A DNA stretch of 64,000 nucleotides from Erysipelothrix aquatica (GTDB lineage: Bacteria > Bacillota_I > Bacilli_A > Erysipelotrichales > Erysipelotrichaceae), in NCBI RefSeq assembly GCF_009828775.2, contig NZ_WTSY02000010.1, positions 1 to 64,000 on the forward strand, written 5' to 3'. The position numbers and the translations under genes are program-made. The notes beneath the pieces are model-generated. The model worked only from the letters and a program-made list of their open reading frames with translations, ran no database searches and was not told where the DNA came from. Shown piece by piece: positions 58,736-64,000 of the stretch. The first letter of the stretch is position 1, and each line of letters begins with the position of its first letter.

Positions 58736-58864
58736 AGTTTTTGTTACCGGATATGGGGTAACGCCTTTCAATGAAGAAGAAACTGCAATAAAACTATAAT
58801 GATACCGGTATACCGGTTAATGTATACAAAAAAAAGATATCTGGGCCATCAGATATCTTTTTTT
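58736..58864 (+). ncRNA. Possible short untranslated transcript between maf and the ankyrin gene
   Basis: Downstream of the promoter at 58730 there is no reading frame of note. The segment contains a GTTACC/GGTAAC hairpin and the palindrome ACCGGTATACCGGT (58804-58817). It ends at a bidirectional terminator (stem AAGATATCT/AGATATCTT, 58828-58864). A small RNA of about 120 bases is possible. This is based on layout only. Confidence 0.3.
58828..58864. terminator. Bidirectional terminator
   Basis: The stem AAAAAAGATATCT/AGATATCTTTTTTT encloses an eight-base loop. It terminates the minus-strand ankyrin gene, whose stop overlaps it, and any plus-strand transcript from 58736. Confidence 0.85.
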
Positions 58865-59583
58865 GTTGATTGAAGTATTGCTATCATGGTTGCAAACTGA
58901 CGTTCTTGTGCATAATCCAACGCTGTTTTACCACTATTGTCTCGAAGGTTCGTATCAGCACCATGATCAACAAGTACTTGGACGATCTCTTGGAAAACTT
59001 CGCTTCCGTCCGTAAGTGCTACAGCCTCAATAAGCGCTGTGTAACCAAAGTTGTTTTGAAAATTGATATCAATGTTCGGATCTGCGACGAGTAAGCGCAC
59101 GGCGTCAATATGACCTTTCTCAGCTGCAGGAATGAGTGTGTTGCCGCCGTACCGATTAACTACGGAAAAATCAATGTCGGCATGGCGTAACATATAATCC
59201 AGGATCTCGGTACGCCCCTGTGCCCCTGCGTAGAGATAAGCGGAATCGAGGATGGCATCTTGAAGATTTACATTCGCACCTTTATCAATTAACAGTTGCG
59301 CGATTGGAACATTATTGTTGTGGGTTGCGATAAGGATAAGCGTTTCTTGTTTTGAGTTCATCGCATTTATATCGTATGTCCCAGTGTTCAGAAGCGTTTG
59401 TAAAGTTGGAAAATCAGAATCAGTAACGCTTTGTATGAGTGCTTCGTTTGATACATCAATCATCGTTGTTTCTCCTTGTGGTTGCTGTGGAGGTGCAGGG
59501 TGTCGTTGTGCGTACACGACGAGTATTGCAATTAAAACAATAGCCGCAGCAATGATGCTTAGGTTTCGAAATGTTTTATTCAT
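58849..59583 (-). CDS. Membrane-anchored ankyrin-repeat protein
   Basis: 244 residues. A signal-anchor helix (about 8-25) is followed by a Pro/Gln-rich linker (APPQQPQGE) and about five ankyrin repeats (about 45-240) with the usual turns: QETLILIATHNNNVPIAQLL, GANVNLQ, GGNTLIPAAEKGHIDAVRLL, FGYTALIEAVA and GADTNLRDNSGKTALDYAQE. The repeats would lie outside the membrane, which suggests protein binding in the cell wall or with host factors. GGAGG precedes the ATG. It is a single-gene unit. Homologous bacterial ankyrin proteins have varied or unknown roles. Confidence 0.82.
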   Translation of the reverse strand: MNKTFRNLSIIAAAIVLIAILVVYAQRHPAPPQQPQGETTMIDVSNEALIQSVTDSDFPTLQTLLNTGTYDINAMNSKQETLILIATHNNNVPIAQLLIDKGANVNLQDAILDSAYLYAGAQGRTEILDYMLRHADIDFSVVNRYGGNTLIPAAEKGHIDAVRLLVADPNIDINFQNNFGYTALIEAVALTDGSEVFQEIVQVLVDHGADTNLRDNSGKTALDYAQERQFATMIAILQSTKKDI

Positions 59584-59778
59584 AAGTAGACCTCCTCATA
59601 GACCAAGGATAGCATACAACAAAGATATTTGGCGGGCATGTGCTCATGCAAATGATTGTGAGTAAAAGCAACTAATGTACAAGCCTAAGCAAAAATCTAA
59701 TGAAGTATTTCTAATGTATTCTTCAAATGAAGAATGTGGCGGTGAGTTAAGTATGTGTGTGCGATATGTGGGAAATTC

Positions 59779-59801
59779 CTTGATAAACTATGTATATCAA
59801 G
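59779..59801 (+). promoter_or_regulatory. Inverted repeat upstream of the tandem-domain lipoprotein
   Basis: A perfect inverted repeat CTTGATA-N9-TATCAAG, whose left arm contains a -35-like TTGATA, lies 49 bases before the lipoprotein start. A second palindrome ATTCTTCA-AA-TGAAGAAT is further upstream (59718-59735). The rest of the 266-base gap shows nothing else. Confidence 0.4.
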
Positions 59802-59849
59802 CAAAATAGAGACTATTTAGCGGGCTTGTGAAACACAGGGGGAAATATT

Positions 59850-61001
59850 ATGAAGCATAGAATGCGCAAATTTATGGTTCTACTGCTAGTTTTAGCAGTT
59901 GTATCAGGATGTACTACAGGTGGTTCCAAAAAAATTGAATTACACGAAGACAAGTTTGAATTGGTGTTTGCACTTGAAGGTGACAAAATTGAATTACCGA
60001 TGAAACTGGAAGACTTCGAAAAACTTGGCTGGAAAACAGGAGATGACTTAACAACTCAAATTAAACCAGAGCGTAGTGAAAGTATCTCATTTACTAAAGG
60101 GGATACAACAGTAAATACGAGTGTTGGAAATCCTAGCAATAGTGTAATTACAGCTAAGGAAGGATTTATCATGGGAGTAGCAATTGAAGGTTCTTATGAT
60201 TCAAAAGATAAAGTTCCAAATATCCAACTTTCAGGTGATTTAGATTTTAACTCCAAGAAGGAAGATGTTGTCGCAAAATATGGTACACCATCAGAAAGCT
60301 ATGTAGGTAAAGAAAAAGATTACGAATCATTATCTTACAATAAGGATAAATACGGTGATAGTGGATACCGTTTCGTTTTTATAGATTATGATGGAAAAGG
60401 CATGAGACTGATTGAAGTCAGAGTTTCAAATGCCGAAATGGATAGTGAAGTCGTTAATAGTATTAATGGTGAAGTTTCAAAAGATGCTCCAGAATTGCAT
60501 GAGAAATATAAAGCACCAACTGCATTGGGTGATAAATGGAACTCGTTTACAATTAAAATAAACGATACAGTCTATCAATTACCTGCACCACTTCCAGAAT
60601 TTACAAAACATGCTTGGACACTTGTTTCAAATGATGAAACATTAGCTGCAGGTGATAGTAAATCAGGTGTAGATCTTCGTTATGATAACTATACAACACG
60701 TGCAGGAATTATGAACTATGATTCGAAAGAGAACTACTATTCAAACGCATTTGTCATCTCGTTTACCTATGAGAAAGATACATCTCCATTCACATTCGAA
60801 TTACCAAGCGGAATCACGCAAGCCTCAACAATTGAAGAGGTAGAAGCAGCATATGGTAAAGGTAAAATTGACGATACATCAAGCTACCGTACACGTTTAG
60901 AATACGGCGATTATAATGCAGGTATTGAATTCTCATTTGACAAAGAAACAAAATCAATATCAAGAATGCGAATCACAAACGAAGTTAAAGAATTCAAATA
61001 G
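59850..61001 (+). CDS. Lipoprotein with two tandem homologous domains
   Basis: 383 residues. The signal peptide ends at a lipobox (VVSGC), so it is anchored outside the membrane. The mature part consists of two similar units, about 30-200 and 225-383. Each opens with a strand and LP-x-x-L-x-x-F (IELPMKLEDFEKLGW and YQLPAPLPEFTKHAW), has a helix EDVVAKYGTPSE or EEVEAAYGKGKI in the middle, and ends in a V/M-R-V/I-x-N-x-E strand. The family is not recognised. AGGGGG precedes the ATG; a terminator follows. The tandem form suggests internal duplication. A binding role is possible but not shown. Confidence 0.7.
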   Translation: MKHRMRKFMVLLLVLAVVSGCTTGGSKKIELHEDKFELVFALEGDKIELPMKLEDFEKLGWKTGDDLTTQIKPERSESISFTKGDTTVNTSVGNPSNSVITAKEGFIMGVAIEGSYDSKDKVPNIQLSGDLDFNSKKEDVVAKYGTPSESYVGKEKDYESLSYNKDKYGDSGYRFVFIDYDGKGMRLIEVRVSNAEMDSEVVNSINGEVSKDAPELHEKYKAPTALGDKWNSFTIKINDTVYQLPAPLPEFTKHAWTLVSNDETLAAGDSKSGVDLRYDNYTTRAGIMNYDSKENYYSNAFVISFTYEKDTSPFTFELPSGITQASTIEEVEAAYGKGKIDDTSSYRTRLEYGDYNAGIEFSFDKETKSISRMRITNEVKEFK

Positions 61002-61007
61002 ATTCAC

Positions 61008-61033
61008 GAAAGCAGGCTCCGGTCTGCTTTTTT
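61008..61033 (+). terminator. Terminator of the tandem-domain lipoprotein gene
   Basis: The stem AAAGCAG/CTGCTTT with an eight-base loop is followed by Ts. Confidence 0.75.
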
Positions 61034-61071
61034 CATGACTTTGCGTGAGCAAGCGTGATTTTTTGACAAAT

Positions 61072-61094
61072 AAAAAAGGAGCCTAGGCTCCTTT
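61072..61094 (-). terminator. Terminator of the cold shock gene
   Basis: On the minus strand the stem AAAGGAGCC/GGCTCCTTT is followed by Ts, just after the csp stop. Confidence 0.8.
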
Positions 61095-61108
61095 GTTGTA
61101 TTCAGTTC

Positions 61109-61312
61109 TTATAAACCGCGTACGTTGTCAGCTTGTTTACCACGTTGTCCTTCAACAATATCAAATGATACTGCTTGGCCTTCGTTTAATGTTTTGTAAC
61201 CTTCTGAAACGATTGCAGAAAAATGTACGAATACTTCTTCGTTTGATCCGTCAACGATGATAAAGCCGAAGCCTTTTTCTGCGTTAAAGAATTTTACTTT
61301 TCCTGATTCCAT
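61109..61312 (-). CDS. Cold shock protein (CspA/CspB family)
   Basis: 67 residues, one cold-shock OB-fold. The RNA-binding motifs RNP1 (KGFGFI) and RNP2 (VFVHFSAI) are intact. It binds single-stranded RNA/DNA and acts as an RNA chaperone. The start follows GAGGGAGG. About 290 bases upstream contain no gene; part of this is probably a long 5' untranslated leader, as is common for csp genes, but I do not identify a cold box. A terminator follows the stop. Confidence 0.96.
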   Translation of the reverse strand: MESGKVKFFNAEKGFGFIIVDGSNEEVFVHFSAIVSEGYKTLNEGQAVSFDIVEGQRGKQADNVRGL

Positions 61313-61603
61313 AGAATAATACCTCCCTCTAAAATATGAAGCATGTAATAATAGCGTAAAGTATTATTGAATGTTTTGGTCATATTCTTTTTAAATATTA
61401 TCATACTTTAGTCTATGAGTAAAGATATGAATGCGGTTTCTTTTGTAAAGTAAATAAGATTAAATGGTGGAGTTTGCGTAATTGGTCTTAATCGTGAATT
61501 TTGAGATTGTTCGAACTTGCTTATAATTAGGCAAAAATGAACAAAAATAAGCACCCATTTTAAATTACTGAACTATCCCCAATTTAGAATGTGAGTTGAA
61601 GTG
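61313..61603. other. Non-coding gap upstream of csp
   Basis: AT-rich sequence between csp and the preceding minus-strand gene. It must hold the csp promoter and leader. A -10-like TATTAT is present on the minus strand near 61350, but I see no confident promoter or RNA structure. Confidence 0.3.
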
Positions 61604-62158
61604 CTATTGGTTTAATACGATGATAAAGCCCTCATCTTGCACATCATCAACGAGATCTTGTAAGGAGTCATCGTTCTCATCTACCAAATCAGAGACGATA
61701 AGTTGGTTTCCATTGGTCTGGAAATTAATTCCTACAAAATAAAATTCTTGCTTCTTATGTCCGTATCGGTCATAAGTAACCTGGAAAACTTTACCGATTT
61801 TATTGGTACTATGACTTACACCGATTTCTGCTATTGAAAAATCATTGATGTAACCATGTTGTTGTTTATATGTGTATCGATAATTTGCATAGTCATGTAA
61901 GTATGCATCGACGGTGTCGATGGTGAGGCTCGTTGTATCAGGTGACGCAGATACGGTGGCATCTGGTGTAGGAGTCGGAGTGTTCGAATCGTTTGGCTTG
62001 CCTGGGTTTGTTTGCAATGGTGACTCAATGTAAGATTCCACTACGTTTTGTTCTGGCAAGATTTTGAAAATGTAAATTCCCGACCCCATTATCACGACAA
62101 TTAAAAGTAGAATGATCGCGGATAGGAGTCCGATGATTATAGCGTATTTTGATTTCAT
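61604..62158 (-). CDS. Membrane-anchored secreted protein with Pro/Thr-rich linker
   Basis: 184 residues. A strong N-terminal hydrophobic helix (about 6-32) acts as signal anchor. A Pro/Thr/Asn/Ser-rich linker (NPGKPNDSNTPTPTPDATV, about 50-72) leads to a folded C-terminal domain of about 105 residues rich in Tyr and Asp, ending in an acidic stretch and FIIVLNQ. I do not recognise the domain. The linker suggests display away from the membrane. AAAGGGGA precedes the ATG. It is a single gene divergent from the secreted/membrane cassette at 62378. Confidence 0.6.
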   Translation of the reverse strand: MKSKYAIIIGLLSAIILLLIVVIMGSGIYIFKILPEQNVVESYIESPLQTNPGKPNDSNTPTPTPDATVSASPDTTSLTIDTVDAYLHDYANYRYTYKQQHGYINDFSIAEIGVSHSTNKIGKVFQVTYDRYGHKKQEFYFVGINFQTNGNQLIVSDLVDENDDSLQDLVDDVQDEGFIIVLNQ

Positions 62159-62267
62159 AATGTTCCCCTTTACATTTGCGTATTATACATCATGGTCAAC
62201 CGCACCTCGAAAGAATGACACGAATTACGTATCTTATGTCTTAGAAAATGGCACTTGATACAAAAGT

Positions 62268-62310
62268 TATACCACTTAGAAACGCAAGCTATACCACTGA
62301 AACAGATAAT
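62268..62310 (+). promoter_or_regulatory. 9-bp direct repeats upstream of the secreted-protein cassette
   Basis: TATACCACT occurs twice in the same orientation (62268-62276 and 62290-62298), 22 bp apart, each followed by a related GAAAC. A -10-like GATAAT (62305-62310) follows the second copy. The 9-bp repeat with 12-13 bp spacer is the form bound by LytTR response regulators of the ComE/AgrA/PlnC type. Confidence 0.55.
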
Positions 62311-62321
62311 GTGTAATCATA

Positions 62322-62344
62322 AAAAAACATGTGCTATGTTTTTT
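62322..62344 (+). terminator. Terminator-like hairpin in the cassette leader
   Basis: The stem AAAAAACAT/ATGTTTTTT with loop GTGCT lies between the direct-repeat promoter and the ribosome site at 62362. No plus-strand gene precedes it, so it may attenuate the cassette. Confidence 0.5.
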
Positions 62345-62377
62345 CCATAAACCGAAGGGTCAAAGGAGAAAATGAAA

Positions 62378-62899
62378 ATGAATAAACTACTTAAATTGTC
62401 ATGTATTTCCATTCTATCCACATTATTATTTATGGTAATCGCAATCCCTGTGAGTGCGGATGAAGATATCGTAAGTGCTGATGCCACAGTTGAAACTACA
62501 GAAATAGTCTCTATTACCCAAACTGAGATGGATCTAATAAATATAGAATTGTTTGGAACAGACTTCAAAAGAACGAAAAGAGATAGATATGACTATCCGA
62601 AAAGAACTACCATCAGTTATGGTAGTTATAACGGGTCATCGATATATTCAATGGCCGCAGGAATGGCCGGTAGTCTTCTAACATTTGGTAATCCAATACC
62701 AGCCCTAATGGGTTTTTCAGCTGCAATATATCAAAGAGTTTCATATGGGACTGATTTGTACTATACAATAACGAGAACTCAATCAAGAGTTGATGGCGTG
62801 ACACGATTGAAAGCTAAAATCGATGTCTATCGAAATGCTGATTATTCTGTTTGGGTCTATGGTACAACTCTTACACGTGAGTATACTATTAATGACTGA
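62378..62899 (+). CDS. Small secreted protein, bacteriocin-like, unknown family
   Basis: 173 residues. A Sec signal peptide (about 1-27, ending PVSA) leaves a mature protein of about 145 residues. A polar stretch with a dibasic KRTKRDRYDYPKR is followed by a Gly/Ala/Ser-rich hydrophobic segment (SIYSMAAGMAGSLLTFGNPI then PALMGFSAAIY) and a beta-rich C-terminal half with Thr/Tyr-rich strands (DLYYTITRTQS, VWVYGTTLTREYTIND). The Gly/Ala segment could insert into membranes. I do not recognise the family. The ATG at 62378 is nine bases from AAAGGAG; the ATG two codons earlier is too close. The next gene, a three-helix membrane protein, overlaps by eight bases, which fits a toxin/immunity pair; this is inference. 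Confidence 0.6.
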   Translation: MNKLLKLSCISILSTLLFMVIAIPVSADEDIVSADATVETTEIVSITQTEMDLINIELFGTDFKRTKRDRYDYPKRTTISYGSYNGSSIYSMAAGMAGSLLTFGNPIPALMGFSAAIYQRVSYGTDLYYTITRTQSRVDGVTRLKAKIDVYRNADYSVWVYGTTLTREYTIND

Positions 62900-63152
62900 T
62901 TTAAAAAATCTCACAGGATTCTCTTATGCAATTGTAATTGTAAATCTACTATTCGGAATACTCTTTAAATACAAATCGACAAATGTAGATATTGCATCAT
63001 TTGTAATTATCTTTGTAATCTTGTTGATAGATTTAGGAAGTCAGTCTCAAGAGAGAATTTCAAACAAAAAGTATCGAAAATTCATTCCTACAATACTTTT
63101 CTTACTCGTTGTTATATGGAAAAGTGTATTTATTCCTTTCCCCTATGTATAA
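62892..63152 (+). CDS. Small three-helix membrane protein, possible immunity protein
   Basis: 86 residues with three hydrophobic segments (about 8-24, 30-48, 63-84) and a basic loop (SQERISNKKYRKF). The ATG at 62892 overlaps the last eight bases of the secreted-protein gene; the ribosome site is weak (GTGAG), so expression likely relies on coupling. A longer open frame back to 62823 lies inside the preceding gene and is rejected. Position, size and topology resemble immunity proteins encoded after bacteriocins. The family is not recognised. Confidence 0.55.
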   Translation: MTDLKNLTGFSYAIVIVNLLFGILFKYKSTNVDIASFVIIFVILLIDLGSQSQERISNKKYRKFIPTILFLLVVIWKSVFIPFPYV

Positions 63153-63285
63153 GAGATAGACGTTAGACAATTATCTATGCCCTAGATCTCTGGTCTGTAG
63201 GCGAACGGCCTTTGAGAGTATCGGGTGAAGGATATTAGTGTCAATAGGAACCTATACAAAAACCACTTTGAAGTGGTTTTCTTTT
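63153..63285 (+). ncRNA. Candidate structured RNA ending in a terminator
   Basis: Downstream of the cassette, about 110 bases fold locally (ATAGA/TCTAT; CTCT/AGAG enclosing GGTC/GGCC with loop TGTAGGCGAAC) and end in an intrinsic terminator (stem AAAACCACTT/AAGTGGTTTT, 63258-63285). The words CCTAGATCTC, TGGT and GAACGGCC occur in the same order as in the element upstream of msrA (35542-35655, minus strand). A promoter is unclear; TATAAG near 63139 is possible. The element may be the 3' end of the cassette transcript or a separate RNA. No known family is recognised. Confidence 0.4.
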
Positions 63286-63566
63286 GTAATTTACAAACTA
63301 TATAGTAGAAACCCTGTCGATATAACCGATTTTTGCACGTATTGCATAAAGGGTATTGATTTAGTTTCTGCTCACGTGTGAATAAACAATTGATGATCAC
63401 GGACTAGTTATTTTCACTATTTCACTCCGAAGACAAACCTCTTTTTCACGTTCAAAGACTCTATTTTTGGTATGTAATTAAAAGGAAATGTCTAAATTAA
63501 TGATAAGATTGGAATGCTAATCAAAGTACAGAATTTAACGTTTACATTTGATATTGAATAGAGCGG
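63286..63566. other. Gap without recognisable genes
   Basis: AT-rich sequence between the candidate RNA terminator and a small damaged reading frame. A minus-strand frame at 63182-63400 crosses the terminator hairpin and lacks a ribosome site, so I do not call it. I see no promoter or repeat I can support. Confidence 0.3.
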
Positions 63567-63573
63567 TGCACCA

Positions 63574-63734
63574 TGAAGAAAGACTATCGCTTAGTTGGCT
63601 TTTTGTGTATCGGTTTGTCCCTTGTTGTTGCTATTATAATTTACTGTATTGACCCATACTATTCACATTCCGGTAAATTAATTCATGATTTTCTACAATT
63701 CATAATTTTTCCTATAACTGTATTTGCCTTTTAA
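63574..63734 (+). pseudogene. Small membrane protein gene, apparently frameshifted
   Basis: The ATG at 63574 begins MKKDYRLVGF but the frame soon ends. One added T in the run at 63601-63604 would give a 53-residue protein with two hydrophobic segments (LCIGLSLVVAIIIY and LQFIIFPITVFAF) ending at TAA 63732-63734. The same hydrophobic frame is also open from a GTG at 63567 without any change, so an intact 55-residue protein is an alternative. The ribosome site is weak in both cases. Confidence 0.3.
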
Positions 63735-63771
63735 TAGAAAGAAATAAGTTTTCCCACTCTTCTGGATGGAC

Positions 63772-63811
63772 AAAAAAGTTGGTACCAATACCGAAGTATC
63801 AGAACCAACTG
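63772..63811 (-). terminator. Terminator downstream of tRNA-Thr
   Basis: On the minus strand the stem AGTTGGTtCTGATAC/GTATtgGTACCAACT with loop TTCG is followed by six Ts, 11 bases after the tRNA. Confidence 0.85.
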
Positions 63812-63821
63812 TTGTTTCAAA

Positions 63822-63895
63822 TGGTGCCGCCACCGAGAATCGAACTCGGAACTGAGCATTACCATTGCTCTATTTTACCATTGAACTATGGCGGC
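63822..63895 (-). tRNA. tRNA-Thr(GGT)
   Basis: 74 bases with the CCA end encoded. The acceptor GCCGCCA/TGGCGGC, the anticodon stem GAGCA/TGCTC with loop ATGGTAA (anticodon GGT, reading ACC) and the T arm CCGAG-TTCGATT-CTCGG are all perfect. The discriminator base is A, as expected for Thr. The D arm (GTTC-AATGGTA-AAAT) is weak: two A-U pairs, one G-U and one mismatch, and it resembles that of tRNA-Gly. The gene is on its own between a promoter and a terminator. Confidence 0.93.
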
Positions 63896-63907
63896 ATGTG
63901 CATTTCA

Positions 63908-63936
63908 ATGATACTCAAATTAACAATAAAAAGCAA
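63908..63936 (-). promoter_or_regulatory. Promoter of tRNA-Thr
   Basis: On the minus strand TTGCTT (complementary to 63931-63936) and TATCAT (complementary to 63908-63913) are separated by 17 bp, 12 bases before the tRNA 5' end. Confidence 0.7.
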
Positions 63937-64000
63937 GATGAGAATCAAACAAATCAATGAAGTTTCGAGTTTGACCCAAATGACAATGATTCATGAGTCA

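Noticed and set aside
63182..63400. Minus-strand frame of 72 codons
   Set aside because: It crosses the terminator hairpin at 63258-63285 and the candidate RNA, and has no ribosome site or recognisable domain.

Overview
The window is AT-rich bacterial chromosome using the standard code (TGA is a normal stop codon), with strong Shine-Dalgarno sites, many U-tailed intrinsic terminators, sortase-type surface anchoring, PTS sugar uptake and lipobox lipoproteins. It reads as a low-GC Gram-positive (Firmicutes) bacterium. Gene content and divergence suggest an Erysipelothrix-like member of the Erysipelotrichia, but this is an inference from gene style and not from any search. I see no rRNA, insertion sequence, prophage, integrase or CRISPR array. 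One tRNA gene lies at the right edge.

Layout. 0.1-9 kb: a membrane-anchored papain-like-fold protein, an orphan prepilin peptidase, class II HMG-CoA reductase, L-lactate dehydrogenase, TypA, tRNA-guanine transglycosylase and a cellobiose-type PTS EIIC. 9-13.5 kb: an internalin-like LPXTG surface protein, a MerR regulator divergent from a YitT-type membrane protein with a textbook MerR operator, and a degenerate Nudix protein. 13.6-18.3 kb: a trehalose system in which a BglG-type antiterminator, an RNA antiterminator/terminator switch, the trehalose EIIBC and phosphotrehalase are followed by a stand-alone EIIA-Glc. 18.3-24.8 kb: a frameshifted Nudix gene, queA with two small membrane genes, a translationally coupled SGNH-like/SpoU/NadE trio and a CAP-domain lipoprotein. 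25-34.6 kb: a heterodimeric ABC exporter behind a palindromic operator, a HAD nucleotidase, a membrane MutS-like ATPase, an Nfu-type Fe-S protein, a DUF212 protein, and an S1-domain protein fused in frame to phosphoglucose isomerase.

34.6-42.5 kb: two candidate structured RNAs around msrA, a tyrosine phosphatase, the anaerobic ribonucleotide reductase pair nrdD-nrdG, a small HTH regulator, a MalY/PatB lyase, a VOC protein and a second MerR unit. 42.2-51 kb: secG-rnr-smpB, lemA with its DUF2207 partner, and a second heterodimeric ABC exporter. 51.2-58.7 kb: one apparent seven-gene operon, cdaA-cdaR-glmM, a two-component system, a NYN/OST-HTH protein and maf, linking c-di-AMP synthesis, peptidoglycan precursor supply and envelope sensing. 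CdaA carries a roughly 200-residue low-complexity tail. 58.8-64 kb: an accessory stretch with an ankyrin protein, a tandem-domain lipoprotein, a cold shock protein, small secreted/membrane proteins including a bacteriocin/immunity-like pair behind 9-bp direct repeats, a further candidate RNA, and a tRNA-Thr.

The least explained items are the candidate RNAs (34.6-34.8, 35.5-35.65 and 63.16-63.29 kb), the secreted/small-membrane cassette at 62.3-63.15 kb, the CdaA tail, and the S1-Pgi fusion with an internal start site.
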